Notes: a model not told the origin generated them from the letters alone. A stretch of DNA of 64,000 nucleotides from Methylotenera sp. (GCA_002928535.1 PERG01000005.1:1-64000); one strand, 5' to 3'. Shown: positions 8,363-16,530, numbered from the stretch's first letter. Program-made: numbers and translations.

Positions 8363-9656
8363 ACTCATATCTTAAGGCCTCGGCAGGGTTAATTTTGCTG
8401 GCTTTCCAGCTGGGATAAATAGTCGCAAGCAGGCTAAGCACAAAAGATAACAACACAATGGTAATGACATCCGACCAAATCAAGTCCGATGGCAAATCAG
8501 AAATGTAGTACACGTCTTTCGCCAAAAACTGCACATGGAACAAGCCTTCGATGAAGGGGATGATAGTACTGATGTTAAGCGCAACCAGGACGCCGAAAAC
8601 AGCTCCTGCAATGGTGCCGATGACGCCGATCAACGCACCTTGGATGATAAAAATCGCCATGATACTGGCTGGGCTCGCGCCGAAGGTACGCATAATTGCG
8701 ATGTCAGCGCGCTTATCAGTCACTGCCATCACGAGTGTAGAAACAATATTAAATGCTGCGACAGCGACAATTAAAGTCAGGATGATGAACATCACGCGCT
8801 TTTCCATCTGCACTGCACGGAAGAAGTTGGCATGCTGTTGCGTCCAGTCAGTTACGTTATAGAGGCCTTGATCAGGCGACTGGCGGTTCAATTGCTCGCT
8901 CACGACAGCCGCAATCGCAGGCGCATCAAATAAATCATCCAGTTTTAAACGTACGCCAGAGACTTGGTCGCCCATGCGATATAACTTTGCTGCGTCTTCC
9001 ATATGGATCAATGCTAAACCCACGTCATATTCATACATTCCAATCTGGAATAAGCCCACGACTTTAAATTGCTTTAAGCGCGGCACCACGCCGGTCGGAG
9101 TAAACTGCCCCTGTGGTGCAAGCAACACCACTTTATCGCCCACCTCCACACCTAAAGTCAGCGCTAAATCGGTGCCCAGAATGATGCCGAATTCGCCAGC
9201 ACGCAAATTCTGTAATGACCCTACTTTCATATGACGTCCCAAATCCGCCACTTGATCTTCTTCTGCGGGCAATATGCCTCGCACGATCGCACCTTGCACG
9301 GCAGATCCGTAGCTCAGCATGCCTTGCGCAGTGATATAAGGGGCGGTTGCCAACACATGTGGCTGTTTTGCACTGCTTGCGCGCACCTGTTGCCAATCAC
9401 TGAGTTGATTATTAGCACCTGTAACTTCCAAGTGTGAAGCCACGCCTAAAATCCGGGTACGAAGCTCCTTTTGGAAACCATTCATGACTGACAGCACAAC
9501 GATCAATGCAGCTACCCCTAACCCAATGCCGATCATGCTGGTCAGTGATATAAAAGAGATGAAATGGTTTTTACGCTTAGCTCGCGTGTAACGCATGCCG
9601 ACAAACAGTTCAAATACAGCCAGCTTGGTCAAGGATAATTTTATTTTTGAAAACAT
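8361..9656 (-). CDS. lolC: LolC/LolE-family lipoprotein-releasing system permease
   Basis: Membrane subunit of the Lol transporter. The 431-residue protein has an N-terminal helix (about 38-62) with the conserved VVLSVMNGFQKELR, a large periplasmic domain (about 63-285), and three C-terminal FtsX-type helices (about 288-312, 335-365, 395-420) ending in YPSWKASKINPAEALRYE. Only one LolC/E-type gene accompanies lolD, so it may act as a LolF-like homodimer rather than a LolC-LolE pair; a second gene elsewhere cannot be excluded. It is the first gene of the minus-strand envelope run and diverges from ribE. Confidence 0.92.
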   Translation of the reverse strand: MFSKIKLSLTKLAVFELFVGMRYTRAKRKNHFISFISLTSMIGIGLGVAALIVVLSVMNGFQKELRTRILGVASHLEVTGANNQLSDWQQVRASSAKQPHVLATAPYITAQGMLSYGSAVQGAIVRGILPAEEDQVADLGRHMKVGSLQNLRAGEFGIILGTDLALTLGVEVGDKVVLLAPQGQFTPTGVVPRLKQFKVVGLFQIGMYEYDVGLALIHMEDAAKLYRMGDQVSGVRLKLDDLFDAPAIAAVVSEQLNRQSPDQGLYNVTDWTQQHANFFRAVQMEKRVMFIILTLIVAVAAFNIVSTLVMAVTDKRADIAIMRTFGASPASIMAIFIIQGALIGVIGTIAGAVFGVLVALNISTIIPFIEGLFHVQFLAKDVYYISDLPSDLIWSDVITIVLLSFVLSLLATIYPSWKASKINPAEALRYE

Positions 9657-9692
9657 AGGCGCGATTCTAACAGGCTGGGTTAAAACTTGGAC

Positions 9693-9725
9693 ACTGTTTG
9701 ATGACTATGTTCGCAATCAAACAGT
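9693..9725. promoter_or_regulatory. inverted repeat in the lolC/ribE divergent promoter region
   Basis: Perfect 10-bp arms ACTGTTTGAT (9693-9702) and ATCAAACAGT (9716-9725) separated by 13 bp lie between the divergent starts of lolC and ribE. This could be an operator or a transcript hairpin in the 5' leader of ribE. The function is unknown. Confidence 0.4.
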
Positions 9726-9757
9726 TTCCCGTTCTTTGAATCTGCTAAAATTGCCGC

Positions 9758-10387
9758 ATGTTTACAGGCATCATACAAACCGTAGGGTTAATCGAGCACA
9801 CCACGCCAGTGGGGGAAGACGTCAAGCTTCTTATTTCCTGTAAAGGACTAGGAATGGAAGATGTCATCATTGGCGATAGCATTGCCGTCAATGGCGTTTG
9901 CCTGACTGCCACGCATCTGACCTCAACGCATTTCGAAGCGCATGTTTCCCAGGAAACATTATCCGTTACAGTAGGCTTGGAAGCTGCTGATCCAGGCCAT
10001 ATCAAGGCAGTCAATCTCGAAAAAGCGTTGCGACTCAATGACCGGCTAGGCGGACACTTGGTCAGTGGTCATGTAGATGGCGTGGGGCAAGTGATCCGCT
10101 TTGAAGCCTTAGGCGATTGCTGGCGGCTGGATGTACGCGCGCCGCATGCGATTTCAAAATTCATTGCGGTCAAAGGCTCCATCTGTGTGGATGGCGTCAG
10201 CTTAACCGTCAACACCATTGAAAAAGATATTTTCAGTGTAAACCTTATTCCGCACACTATAGAAAACACAACGCTGCAGTTTCTTGGCGTCGGCAGTCGC
10301 GTTAACCTGGAAGTTGACCAGATTGCACGCTATGTGGAACGCATGAGTGAGTGGATGACCGAAACTGATACCGATGAGCCAGCCTAG
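9758..10387 (+). CDS. ribE: riboflavin synthase, alpha subunit
   Basis: Dismutates two 6,7-dimethyl-8-ribityllumazine molecules to riboflavin. The 209-residue protein begins with the diagnostic MFTGIIQTVG and consists of two lumazine-binding repeats (about 1-97 and 98-195), with the second starting around GGHLVSGHVDGVG. It is followed by ribBX across palindromic element copy C. Neither ribH nor ribD is adjacent, unlike many proteobacterial rib clusters. Confidence 0.96.
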   Translation: MFTGIIQTVGLIEHTTPVGEDVKLLISCKGLGMEDVIIGDSIAVNGVCLTATHLTSTHFEAHVSQETLSVTVGLEAADPGHIKAVNLEKALRLNDRLGGHLVSGHVDGVGQVIRFEALGDCWRLDVRAPHAISKFIAVKGSICVDGVSLTVNTIEKDIFSVNLIPHTIENTTLQFLGVGSRVNLEVDQIARYVERMSEWMTETDTDEPA

Positions 10388-10544
10388 AAACACTGCATAA
10401 CTGGCTATGACTTAAACAAACAACTGCCAGAGTAAATTGCTGCATTACGCGGTGCTTATCACCTCGCTGTATGCGAGATACTATCTCGGCTTCTCTGCGC
10501 AGTGCGCCTTGCACTTCAAGTCGTTCTACAGTTATACAGCGCTT
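10388..10544 (+). repeat. palindromic intergenic element, copy C (ribE|ribBX)
   Basis: A longer (about 157-bp) relative of the two 104-bp elements. It begins immediately after the ribE stop. Terminal arms AAACACTGCATAACTG and CAGTTATACAGCGCTT are complementary with three mismatches. The core at 10463-10488 (CTCGCTGT, then ACTATCTCGGCTTC) aligns, in gene direction, with CTTGCCGT and ACTGTCTTCGGCTTG of copy B. It ends 15 bp before the ribBX start, leaving no clear Shine-Dalgarno. No FMN riboswitch consensus is visible in this 172-bp gap. Confidence 0.65.
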
Positions 10545-10559
10545 CTTAATTAGAATAAA

Positions 10560-11687
10560 ATGACCTTTATGAATATGAATGTAATCAGCTCTGCTAAAGA
10601 AATCATCGAAGAAATCAAGCTAGGTCGCATGGTGGTGCTTGTAGATGATGAAAATCGCGAAAATGAAGGCGATTTGGTGCTGGCTGCAGAATTTACCACG
10701 CCGGAACATATTAATTTTATGGCCAAGCATGGCCGCGGCTTAATCTGTTTGACGCTTACTGAAGCGCGCTGCAAGCAGCTTAACTTGACCAAGATGGTAC
10801 AAAAAAACGGTGCGCGCATGGGCACTAATTTCACCGTGTCTATTGAAGCGGCTGAAGGTGTGACGACAGGTATTTCAGCGGCGGACCGCGCACGTACCGT
10901 GCAAGCGGCGGTGGCTAAAACTGCTAAGCCTAAAGACATTGTCAGTCCAGGGCATATTTTCCCGCTCGCCGCCATGGATGGTGGTGTGCTGGTGCGGGCC
11001 GGTCATACTGAAGCGGGTTGCGACCTTGCACAACTGGCAGGGTGTGAGCCTGCCAGTGTGATCTGTGAAATCCTCAAAGACGACGGTAGCATGGCTCGAT
11101 TGCCGGATCTCATGCAATTTGCCGCAGAACATCAATTAAAAATCGGCACCATCGCAGACTTAATCCATTACCGCGCAGAAAATGAAAGCCTGGTAGAACG
11201 GGCAGCCGAACGTATAATTCAAACGCCGTACGGCGAAATGAAACTGGTTGCCTATCGAGATAAAATCGCAAAGGAAACCCATCTGGCGCTCATTAAGGGG
11301 CAACCATCACCTGATGAAGAAGCGCTTGTACGTGTGCATGAGCCCTTGTCGATTTTTGATTTGTTAGACAGCACCAGCTGCACGCATAGCTGGAACACCT
11401 TACAGGCTATGAAAGCCATTGCTCATTCGGACGTAGGCGTAATGGTGTTGTTGCATCACCAGGAAAGCGGTGAGTCGATAATTGAGCGTATCCAGGGTGC
11501 TGATGAGCCAATACGCATTAATCAGGAGTTACGGACTTACGGTATAGGCTCACAGATATTGCTGGATTGTGGTGTGCGTAAAATGAAGTTACTGGCGAAT
11601 CAGCGCAAAATGCCGAGCATGGCTGGCTTTGGGTTAGAGGTCACAGGCTATCTGGAAGCTGCTTCATTTGAATTCGTTGCACTTTAA
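10560..11687 (+). CDS. ribB: 3,4-dihydroxy-2-butanone 4-phosphate synthase with degenerate GTP cyclohydrolase II-like domain (RibBX type)
   Basis: The N-terminal domain (about 1-205) is an intact RibB: VVLVDDENRENEGDLVLAAE, TVSIEAAEGVTTGISAADR and HTEAGCDLAQLAG are conserved, so it should convert ribulose 5-phosphate to the four-carbon riboflavin precursor. The C-terminal domain (about 212-375) aligns with GTP cyclohydrolase II but lacks the zinc-binding Cys cluster (EPLSIFD and TSCTHSW where GECLTGD and LRCDCG are expected) and the arginine-containing GR.IGL-type motif (HQESGESI instead). By family knowledge this is a RibBX-type protein without cyclohydrolase activity; a separate ribA is expected. 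Starts at 10560 and 10569 are both possible. Confidence 0.92.
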   Translation: MTFMNMNVISSAKEIIEEIKLGRMVVLVDDENRENEGDLVLAAEFTTPEHINFMAKHGRGLICLTLTEARCKQLNLTKMVQKNGARMGTNFTVSIEAAEGVTTGISAADRARTVQAAVAKTAKPKDIVSPGHIFPLAAMDGGVLVRAGHTEAGCDLAQLAGCEPASVICEILKDDGSMARLPDLMQFAAEHQLKIGTIADLIHYRAENESLVERAAERIIQTPYGEMKLVAYRDKIAKETHLALIKGQPSPDEEALVRVHEPLSIFDLLDSTSCTHSWNTLQAMKAIAHSDVGVMVLLHHQESGESIIERIQGADEPIRINQELRTYGIGSQILLDCGVRKMKLLANQRKMPSMAGFGLEVTGYLEAASFEFVAL

Positions 11688-11815
11688 ATTTAGAAAGCTT
11701 TTAGAAGAAATTTAGCAAACTTTAGAAACTAACAGATAAAACTTTTAGATAAAAATTGATCTAAAAATAGCGTTAAAACAATGCTTTATCGAACATATGG
11801 ACTCATGTTAAAATT
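11688..11815. promoter_or_regulatory. AT-rich leader with helically phased TTTAG repeats
   Basis: This very AT-rich 128-bp gap upstream of yqgE contains TTTAG at 11689, 11700, 11711, 11721 and 11744, spaced 11, 11, 10 and 23 bp, roughly one or two helical turns. Such phasing can mark curved promoter DNA or repeated protein contacts. The yqgE-ruvX-pyr operon begins just downstream; I cannot fix a -10/-35 pair. Confidence 0.4.
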
Positions 11816-12400
11816 ATGACATTGGAAAACATTAATCTTACAGGTCACTTCCTCATTGCAATGCCCGCATTGAATGATCCTTACTTTTCCAAATCCGTGA
11901 CATTTATCTGCACGCACAGTGAAGACGGCGCAATGGGCGTAGTGATTAACCGCCCTACCGACCTTACTTACGATGCGCTGTTCGAGAAAATCAATCTTGA
12001 ATTAAATAATACAGAACTAGCGCAGAAGCCTGTGCTTTATGGCGGACCCGTGCAACCGGATCGCGGATTCGTATTACATGAACCAGATGGTATTGAATGG
12101 GACAGCTCCATCACCATTGCTGAAAATACCGCGCTTACCACCTCCAAAGATATCCTGGAAGCAGTTGCGCAAGGTACTGGCCCGGAAAAAATGTTGCTCA
12201 CCCTGGGTTATGCGGGCTGGACGCCAGGTCAACTTGAGCAGGAAATTGCACAAAATTCCTGGTTATCTGTGCAGCCTAAAGACATCTCTTCGCTACACGA
12301 TATTTTGTACAATACACAACATGAGAAAAAGCTGGATGCCACCATGGCATTGCTAGGCATTAACTTTGGCATGCTCTCTGATGAAGCGGGGCACGCGTGA
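11816..12400 (+). CDS. yqgE: YqgE/AlgH-family protein (DUF179)
   Basis: A 194-residue protein of the YqgE/AlgH family. The N-terminal GHFLIAMPALNDPYFSKSVTFIC and GAMGVVINRPT are the family signatures, with YGGPVQPDRGFVLH in the middle. The biochemical role is not established; the AlgH name comes from alginate regulation in Pseudomonas. It is the first gene of the conserved yqgE-ruvX-pyrR-pyrB-pyrC' order, and its stop overlaps the start of ruvX. Confidence 0.93.
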   Translation: MTLENINLTGHFLIAMPALNDPYFSKSVTFICTHSEDGAMGVVINRPTDLTYDALFEKINLELNNTELAQKPVLYGGPVQPDRGFVLHEPDGIEWDSSITIAENTALTTSKDILEAVAQGTGPEKMLLTLGYAGWTPGQLEQEIAQNSWLSVQPKDISSLHDILYNTQHEKKLDATMALLGINFGMLSDEAGHA

Positions 12401-12942
12401 TGCAGACCGCTCACGGTCAGCTCATAGATAATGAAAACGTCTACAGTGCTGCATCAGTGCTTTCCAGCACGGTATTAAGTTTCGATTTTGGCGAACAACG
12501 GATTGGCGTTGCAGTCGGTGAGCACTTGCTAGCCACGGCGAATCCGCTTACCACCATAGACAGCGAGAGTAATGATGTACGCTTCCAGCAAATCACACTA
12601 CTGATTAAAGAATGGCAGCCTAAATTACTAGTTGTAGGTTTACCGCTAAACACCGACGGTTCGGAGCATGCCATGACGCAACTTTGCAAAAAATTCGCCC
12701 GTCGTCTCAATGGCCGTTTCAATCTGCCGGTGATGCTTATCGACGAGCGTTATAGTTCTATGGAAGCCAGTGATCGCCTTAACCAAAGCGGCATTCGCGG
12801 ACAGGCTCAGAAAAGCATGCTGGACCAGATCGCTGCGCAGACCATATTGCAAAGCTATTTCAATCAGTTACTAGAGGCTGGCCGTGATATCACGGCCGAC
12901 AGCGCCATTTCCTACATCAACACGAAAAAGAATATTCAGTAA
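12400..12942 (+). CDS. ruvX: putative pre-16S rRNA nuclease / Holliday junction resolvase YqgF
   Basis: RNase H-like fold nuclease implicated in 16S rRNA 5'-end maturation and historically as a RuvC-like resolvase. Motifs LSFDFGEQRIGVAVGE, VVGLPLNTDGSEH, DERYSS and the final Asp region MLDQIAAQTILQSYF are present. The 180-residue length exceeds the usual 140-150 because about 25 residues precede the first beta strand. The start is ATG 12400 (overlapping yqgE as TGATG) or GTG 12397; a later start would remove the extension but none is compelling. Confidence 0.92.
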   Translation: MQTAHGQLIDNENVYSAASVLSSTVLSFDFGEQRIGVAVGEHLLATANPLTTIDSESNDVRFQQITLLIKEWQPKLLVVGLPLNTDGSEHAMTQLCKKFARRLNGRFNLPVMLIDERYSSMEASDRLNQSGIRGQAQKSMLDQIAAQTILQSYFNQLLEAGRDITADSAISYINTKKNIQ

Positions 12943-12951
12943 AATATTGTT

Positions 12952-13494
12952 ATGACAACCCCATCACACCCACTACCAAATGCAGAAAACCTGCTCAGGG
13001 CCCTAGCGCAAAAACTGGCGCCTTTACTGCAGGACAACACTGCGCTCGTCGGCATCCATAGTGGCGGCGTATGGCTTATGCAGCGATTGCAAGAGTTACT
13101 CAAAGACACGATCGCTGCCAAAGGCATTGAAATCGGCTCGCTGGATGTATCGTTTTACCGCGATGATTATGCCAAGCGCGGGCTAAAACCTGAAAATCGC
13201 CCCAGCCAAATCCCTTTTGATGTAGATAATAAACACATTATTTTAATTGATGATGTTTTTTATACCGGCCGCACCACACGCGCTGCCTTGAATGAGCTAT
13301 TCGATTACGGCCGCCCGGCCAGTGTGACGCTGGTCGCGCTCATCAATCGCGGCGGGCGTGAACTACCTATCGCGCCGCAAATCGTAGCCGCGGAACTGCC
13401 GCTGGAATCCCATCAGAATTTGCAACTTATCCAAAATAACGATGGCACCTTAAGCCTCGAACTGATCAATCACACACCTAAAACCTATGCATAA
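12952..13494 (+). CDS. pyrR: bifunctional pyr operon regulator / uracil phosphoribosyltransferase
   Basis: A type I phosphoribosyltransferase-fold protein of 180 residues with the PRPP loop in [20 protein letters not shown] (about 98-117) and an upstream substrate segment [13 protein letters not shown]. PyrR binds pyr leader RNA in Bacillus and has UPRTase activity. In proteobacterial pyrR-pyrB-pyrC' operons its regulatory role is less clear, and no pyr-type antiterminator is visible upstream here. The 3' end overlaps pyrB by 8 bp. Confidence 0.93.
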   Translation: MTTPSHPLPNAENLLRALAQKLAPLLQDNTALVGIHSGGVWLMQRLQELLKDTIAAKGIEIGSLDVSFYRDDYAKRGLKPENRPSQIPFDVDNKHIILIDDVFYTGRTTRAALNELFDYGRPASVTLVALINRGGRELPIAPQIVAAELPLESHQNLQLIQNNDGTLSLELINHTPKTYA

Positions 13495-14479
13495 CCCCCA
13501 ATTAGACAAAGACGGCCGCCTAAAACACCTGCTCTCAATTGAGGGATTACCTAAAAAAATATTAAACCAGATTCTGGATACCGCAGAGTCTTTTGTTGGT
13601 GTCGCCGAACGTGAGGTTAAAAAAGTACCTTTGCTACGCGGAAAAACGGTTTGTAACCTGTTTTTTGAAAACAGCACCCGCACACGCACTACCTTTGAGA
13701 TTGCTGCGAAGCGTTTATCAGCCGATGTCATCAGCCTGAATGTGGGCACTTCATCACAATCAAAAGGCGAAACGATTCTCGACACAGTGGATAACCTGAT
13801 CGCCATGCATGCCGATATGTTTGTGGTACGTCACTCACAGTCCGGCGCTGCCCACTTCATTGCCAAGCATGTGCCTGACCATATCCACGTTATTAATGCC
13901 GGAGATGGCCGCCATTCGCACCCAACACAAGGGCTGCTCGATGTTTTCACTATTCGCAAATACAAACCGGAATTGCATAACCTTAAGGTGGCGATTGTTG
14001 GTGATGTGCTGCATTCGCGCGTGGCACGCAGCGAGATTCATGCACTCACTACTTTGGGCGTACCCGAAGTGCGTGTGATCGCGCCCAAAACCTTATTGCC
14101 GGCACATGTCGAAAAGCTTGGTGTACAAGTATTCCTTGACATGAAATCAGGCCTCAAAGACGTAGATGTAGTAATGATGCTGCGTTTACAAAACGAGCGC
14201 ATGAATGGCGCTTTATTGCCTAGTGCTCAAGAATATTTCAAAACTTATGGCCTTACGCAAGATAAACTGAATTTAGCAAAACCGGATGCAATCGTACTCC
14301 ACCCAGGTCCAATGAACCGCGGCGTAGAAATCGATTCCAGCGTGGCAGATGGCGCGCAATCGGTAATTCTGCCGCAAGTGACTTACGGTATCGCCATACG
14401 CATGGCAGTGATGGCAATATTGGCCGGGGGCACAGGTCACGCCAGTCATGGTCAAACAAATCAGGATACGGCTAGTTAA
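13487..14479 (+). CDS. pyrB: aspartate carbamoyltransferase catalytic chain
   Basis: Condenses carbamoyl phosphate with aspartate, the first committed step of pyrimidine synthesis. The 330-residue protein has the carbamoyl-phosphate loop [12 protein letters not shown] (about 60-71), QSKGET, and the Asp-domain [12 protein letters not shown]. It overlaps pyrR and is followed 1 bp later by the inactive dihydroorotase-like subunit. This fits the class A ATCase of Pseudomonas, which forms a PyrB6-PyrC'6 complex rather than using PyrI. Confidence 0.96.
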   Translation: MHNPQLDKDGRLKHLLSIEGLPKKILNQILDTAESFVGVAEREVKKVPLLRGKTVCNLFFENSTRTRTTFEIAAKRLSADVISLNVGTSSQSKGETILDTVDNLIAMHADMFVVRHSQSGAAHFIAKHVPDHIHVINAGDGRHSHPTQGLLDVFTIRKYKPELHNLKVAIVGDVLHSRVARSEIHALTTLGVPEVRVIAPKTLLPAHVEKLGVQVFLDMKSGLKDVDVVMMLRLQNERMNGALLPSAQEYFKTYGLTQDKLNLAKPDAIVLHPGPMNRGVEIDSSVADGAQSVILPQVTYGIAIRMAVMAILAGGTGHASHGQTNQDTAS

Positions 14480-14480
14480 C

Positions 14481-15755
14481 ATGAAAATTCATATTAAAAA
14501 TGGTCGAGTAATCGACCCTAAAAATAACATCGATAGCAAACTGGATGTATACATCGCCGCTGGAAAAATTGTCTCACTTGGCGATGCACCTGCAGGATAT
14601 GTGGCTAATCAAACCATTGATGCGAGCAATTTGATTATTTGCCCTGGCTTGGTGGATTTATCGGTACGTCTGCGGGAACCCGGTGATGAATACAAAGCAA
14701 CATTGGTGAGCGAGCTGCAAGCGGCAGTTGCTGGTGGGGTCACCAGCCTGGCTTGCCCGCCCGATACCGACCCGGTGCTAGATGAACCAGGGCTGGTAGA
14801 AATGCTTAAACACCGAGCCAAACAACTCAATTTAGCCCATGTGTATCCACTCGGTGCATTAACCCGTCAATTACAAGGCAAAACGCTTTCAGAAATGGGT
14901 GAGCTGCGCGAAGCAGGTTGTGTGGGATTCTCTCAAGCCAACAATGCGATTGTCGACACGCAAGTACTGTGGCGCGCCATGGAGTATGCCGCTACATTCG
15001 GCTACACCCTATTCCTGCATGCAGAAGAACCGTTTTTGGCCCGGGATGGCGTGGCCCATGACGGGGAAGTCGCTAGCCGATTGGGCTTAAAAGGCATACC
15101 CAGTATTGCTGAGTCACTCGCTTTAAGTACCATATTACGGGTCGCAGAAGAAACGGGTGCCACCATCCATATCAGCCGCTTATCAACAGCTGAAGGTGTA
15201 GCGATGATTCGCGAAGCCAAAAAACAGGGCGTGAAACTAAGCTGTGATGTCAGTGCTAACCAGCTGCATCTGACAGAACATGACATTGCGTATTTCAATG
15301 CACACTGCCACCTTAAGCCGCCACTAAGAACACAGCGCGACCAGGACGCATTAACAGCAGGTTTGAAAGATGGCACAATCGATGCCATTTGCTCTGACCA
15401 TACACCCGTAGATGATGACGCCAAATTAGCGCCATTTGCAGAAGCCGAGATCGGCGCTACTGGCGTAGAGCTACTTTTGGCCTTGACCTTGAAATGGGCT
15501 GCGCGCGAGAAATTACCTTTATTACAAGTCTTAAGTCATGTCACACAAGCTTCAGCGGATATTCTGGGGATTGCAGCTGGTGACATGAGTCTTAATAGCG
15601 ATGCCGACCTTTGTTTGTTCAATGCCGATGAATACTGGCAAGTGACCCCTACTGCGCTTAAGAGCCAGGGTAAGAACAGCCCTTTCCAAGGCTTGGAGTT
15701 TGCAGGCAAAGTGAAAATGACCCTGATTCACGGGCAAGTGGTGTACCAGACTTAA
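14481..15755 (+). CDS. pyrC': dihydroorotase-like protein, probably non-catalytic (PyrC'/PyrX)
   Basis: A 424-residue amidohydrolase-fold protein that looks like a type I dihydroorotase (NLIICPGLVDLSVRLREPG, AICSDHTPVDDDAK). The metal-binding HxH expected after the first beta strand (D-x-H-x-H-x-R-E-P-G in active enzymes) reads D-L-S-V-R-L-R-E-P-G, so both histidines are gone. By analogy with Pseudomonas PyrC' it probably serves as a structural partner of PyrB, with an active pyrC elsewhere. The ATG at 14481, 1 bp after the pyrB stop, is preferred over upstream codons inside pyrB. Confidence 0.92.
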   Translation: MKIHIKNGRVIDPKNNIDSKLDVYIAAGKIVSLGDAPAGYVANQTIDASNLIICPGLVDLSVRLREPGDEYKATLVSELQAAVAGGVTSLACPPDTDPVLDEPGLVEMLKHRAKQLNLAHVYPLGALTRQLQGKTLSEMGELREAGCVGFSQANNAIVDTQVLWRAMEYAATFGYTLFLHAEEPFLARDGVAHDGEVASRLGLKGIPSIAESLALSTILRVAEETGATIHISRLSTAEGVAMIREAKKQGVKLSCDVSANQLHLTEHDIAYFNAHCHLKPPLRTQRDQDALTAGLKDGTIDAICSDHTPVDDDAKLAPFAEAEIGATGVELLLALTLKWAAREKLPLLQVLSHVTQASADILGIAAGDMSLNSDADLCLFNADEYWQVTPTALKSQGKNSPFQGLEFAGKVKMTLIHGQVVYQT

Positions 15756-15840
15756 CGATACAAAGTGTTATGTAAGTAACCGGACAAGACAACGACTAAA
15801 CACCAGTAATTGATTTAAGTTGATTTAATGGGAGCACCCT

Positions 15841-16476
15841 ATGTCAGTGATCAACCGTCGTAGATTCCTAAGTTATGCAGCCGCATTACCCCTTGCGCTT
15901 TACCTTCCAGTTAGCCTGGGGGCCCGGCGCTTACCTGGCAAAATTCATGCATTGGATGGCGAGGTGTTTATCAATCAATGTCCGGCAGATATGAATAGCA
16001 GCATCCAAGCTGGTGATAGGCTAAGTGTCGCTTATGGCGGCAGGCTAGTATTTGGTATGGGCGAGGATACTTATTTGTTGCAAGAAGGCAGCTCGCTGGA
16101 ACTAGTTAGCCGAGACAACAAAATCATTTCTGGATTGCGTTTGTTAACCGGCGGCTTATTGTCAGTATTTGGAAAACGCGATCAACTTACTACAATCTAT
16201 ACCAGCACCGCCACCATCGGCATTCGCGGGACGGGCGTGTATCTGAATAGTCAGCCCGACAATCTTTATTTTTGCACATGTTATGGCAGAACTGAACTCA
16301 ATCTAGGTCGACATCATCACGAAACCATTGAAGCCTCCCATCATCAGGCATTCAATATCACAGGCAAATCAGCAAAAAGCATGACCATGCTAGCTACAGA
16401 AGTCACGGGACATAGCGATGATGATTTGCGCTTGCTGGAACGTTACGCGGGACGTAAGCCTGCTTTTGATGGCTGA
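15841..16476 (+). CDS. Tat-exported FecR-domain protein
   Basis: A 211-residue protein starting with a twin-arginine-like signal (NRRRFLSYAAALPLALYLP) and predicted cleavage after about residue 27. The rest resembles the FecR domain: LDGEVFINQ at the start, GDRLSVAYGGRLVFGMGEDTYLL, and TSTATIGIRGTGVYL. FecR domains usually sense siderophore receptors together with an ECF sigma factor, but no fecI or receptor is nearby and the protein lacks the cytoplasmic anti-sigma part. It stands alone between pyrC' and pilU, preceded by a good GGGAGCA ribosome-binding site. The function is unknown. Confidence 0.75.
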   Translation: MSVINRRRFLSYAAALPLALYLPVSLGARRLPGKIHALDGEVFINQCPADMNSSIQAGDRLSVAYGGRLVFGMGEDTYLLQEGSSLELVSRDNKIISGLRLLTGGLLSVFGKRDQLTTIYTSTATIGIRGTGVYLNSQPDNLYFCTCYGRTELNLGRHHHETIEASHHQAFNITGKSAKSMTMLATEVTGHSDDDLRLLERYAGRKPAFDG

Positions 16477-16530
16477 ATTGAATACGTAAGGTAAGTAGCC
16501 GATCAGCTAGTTTGACCAGCCGATATTTAA

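Noticed and set aside
4322..10544. Identification of the palindromes as Neisseria Correia elements
   Set aside because: The size classes are similar, but the termini and core do not match Correia sequences and the arms vary between copies.
10388..10559. FMN riboswitch upstream of ribBX
   Set aside because: The gap lacks the conserved RFN boxes I would expect (no AGGG...GGGTGAA or ACCGGCGGT-like segments). The structure present is explained by the palindromic element.
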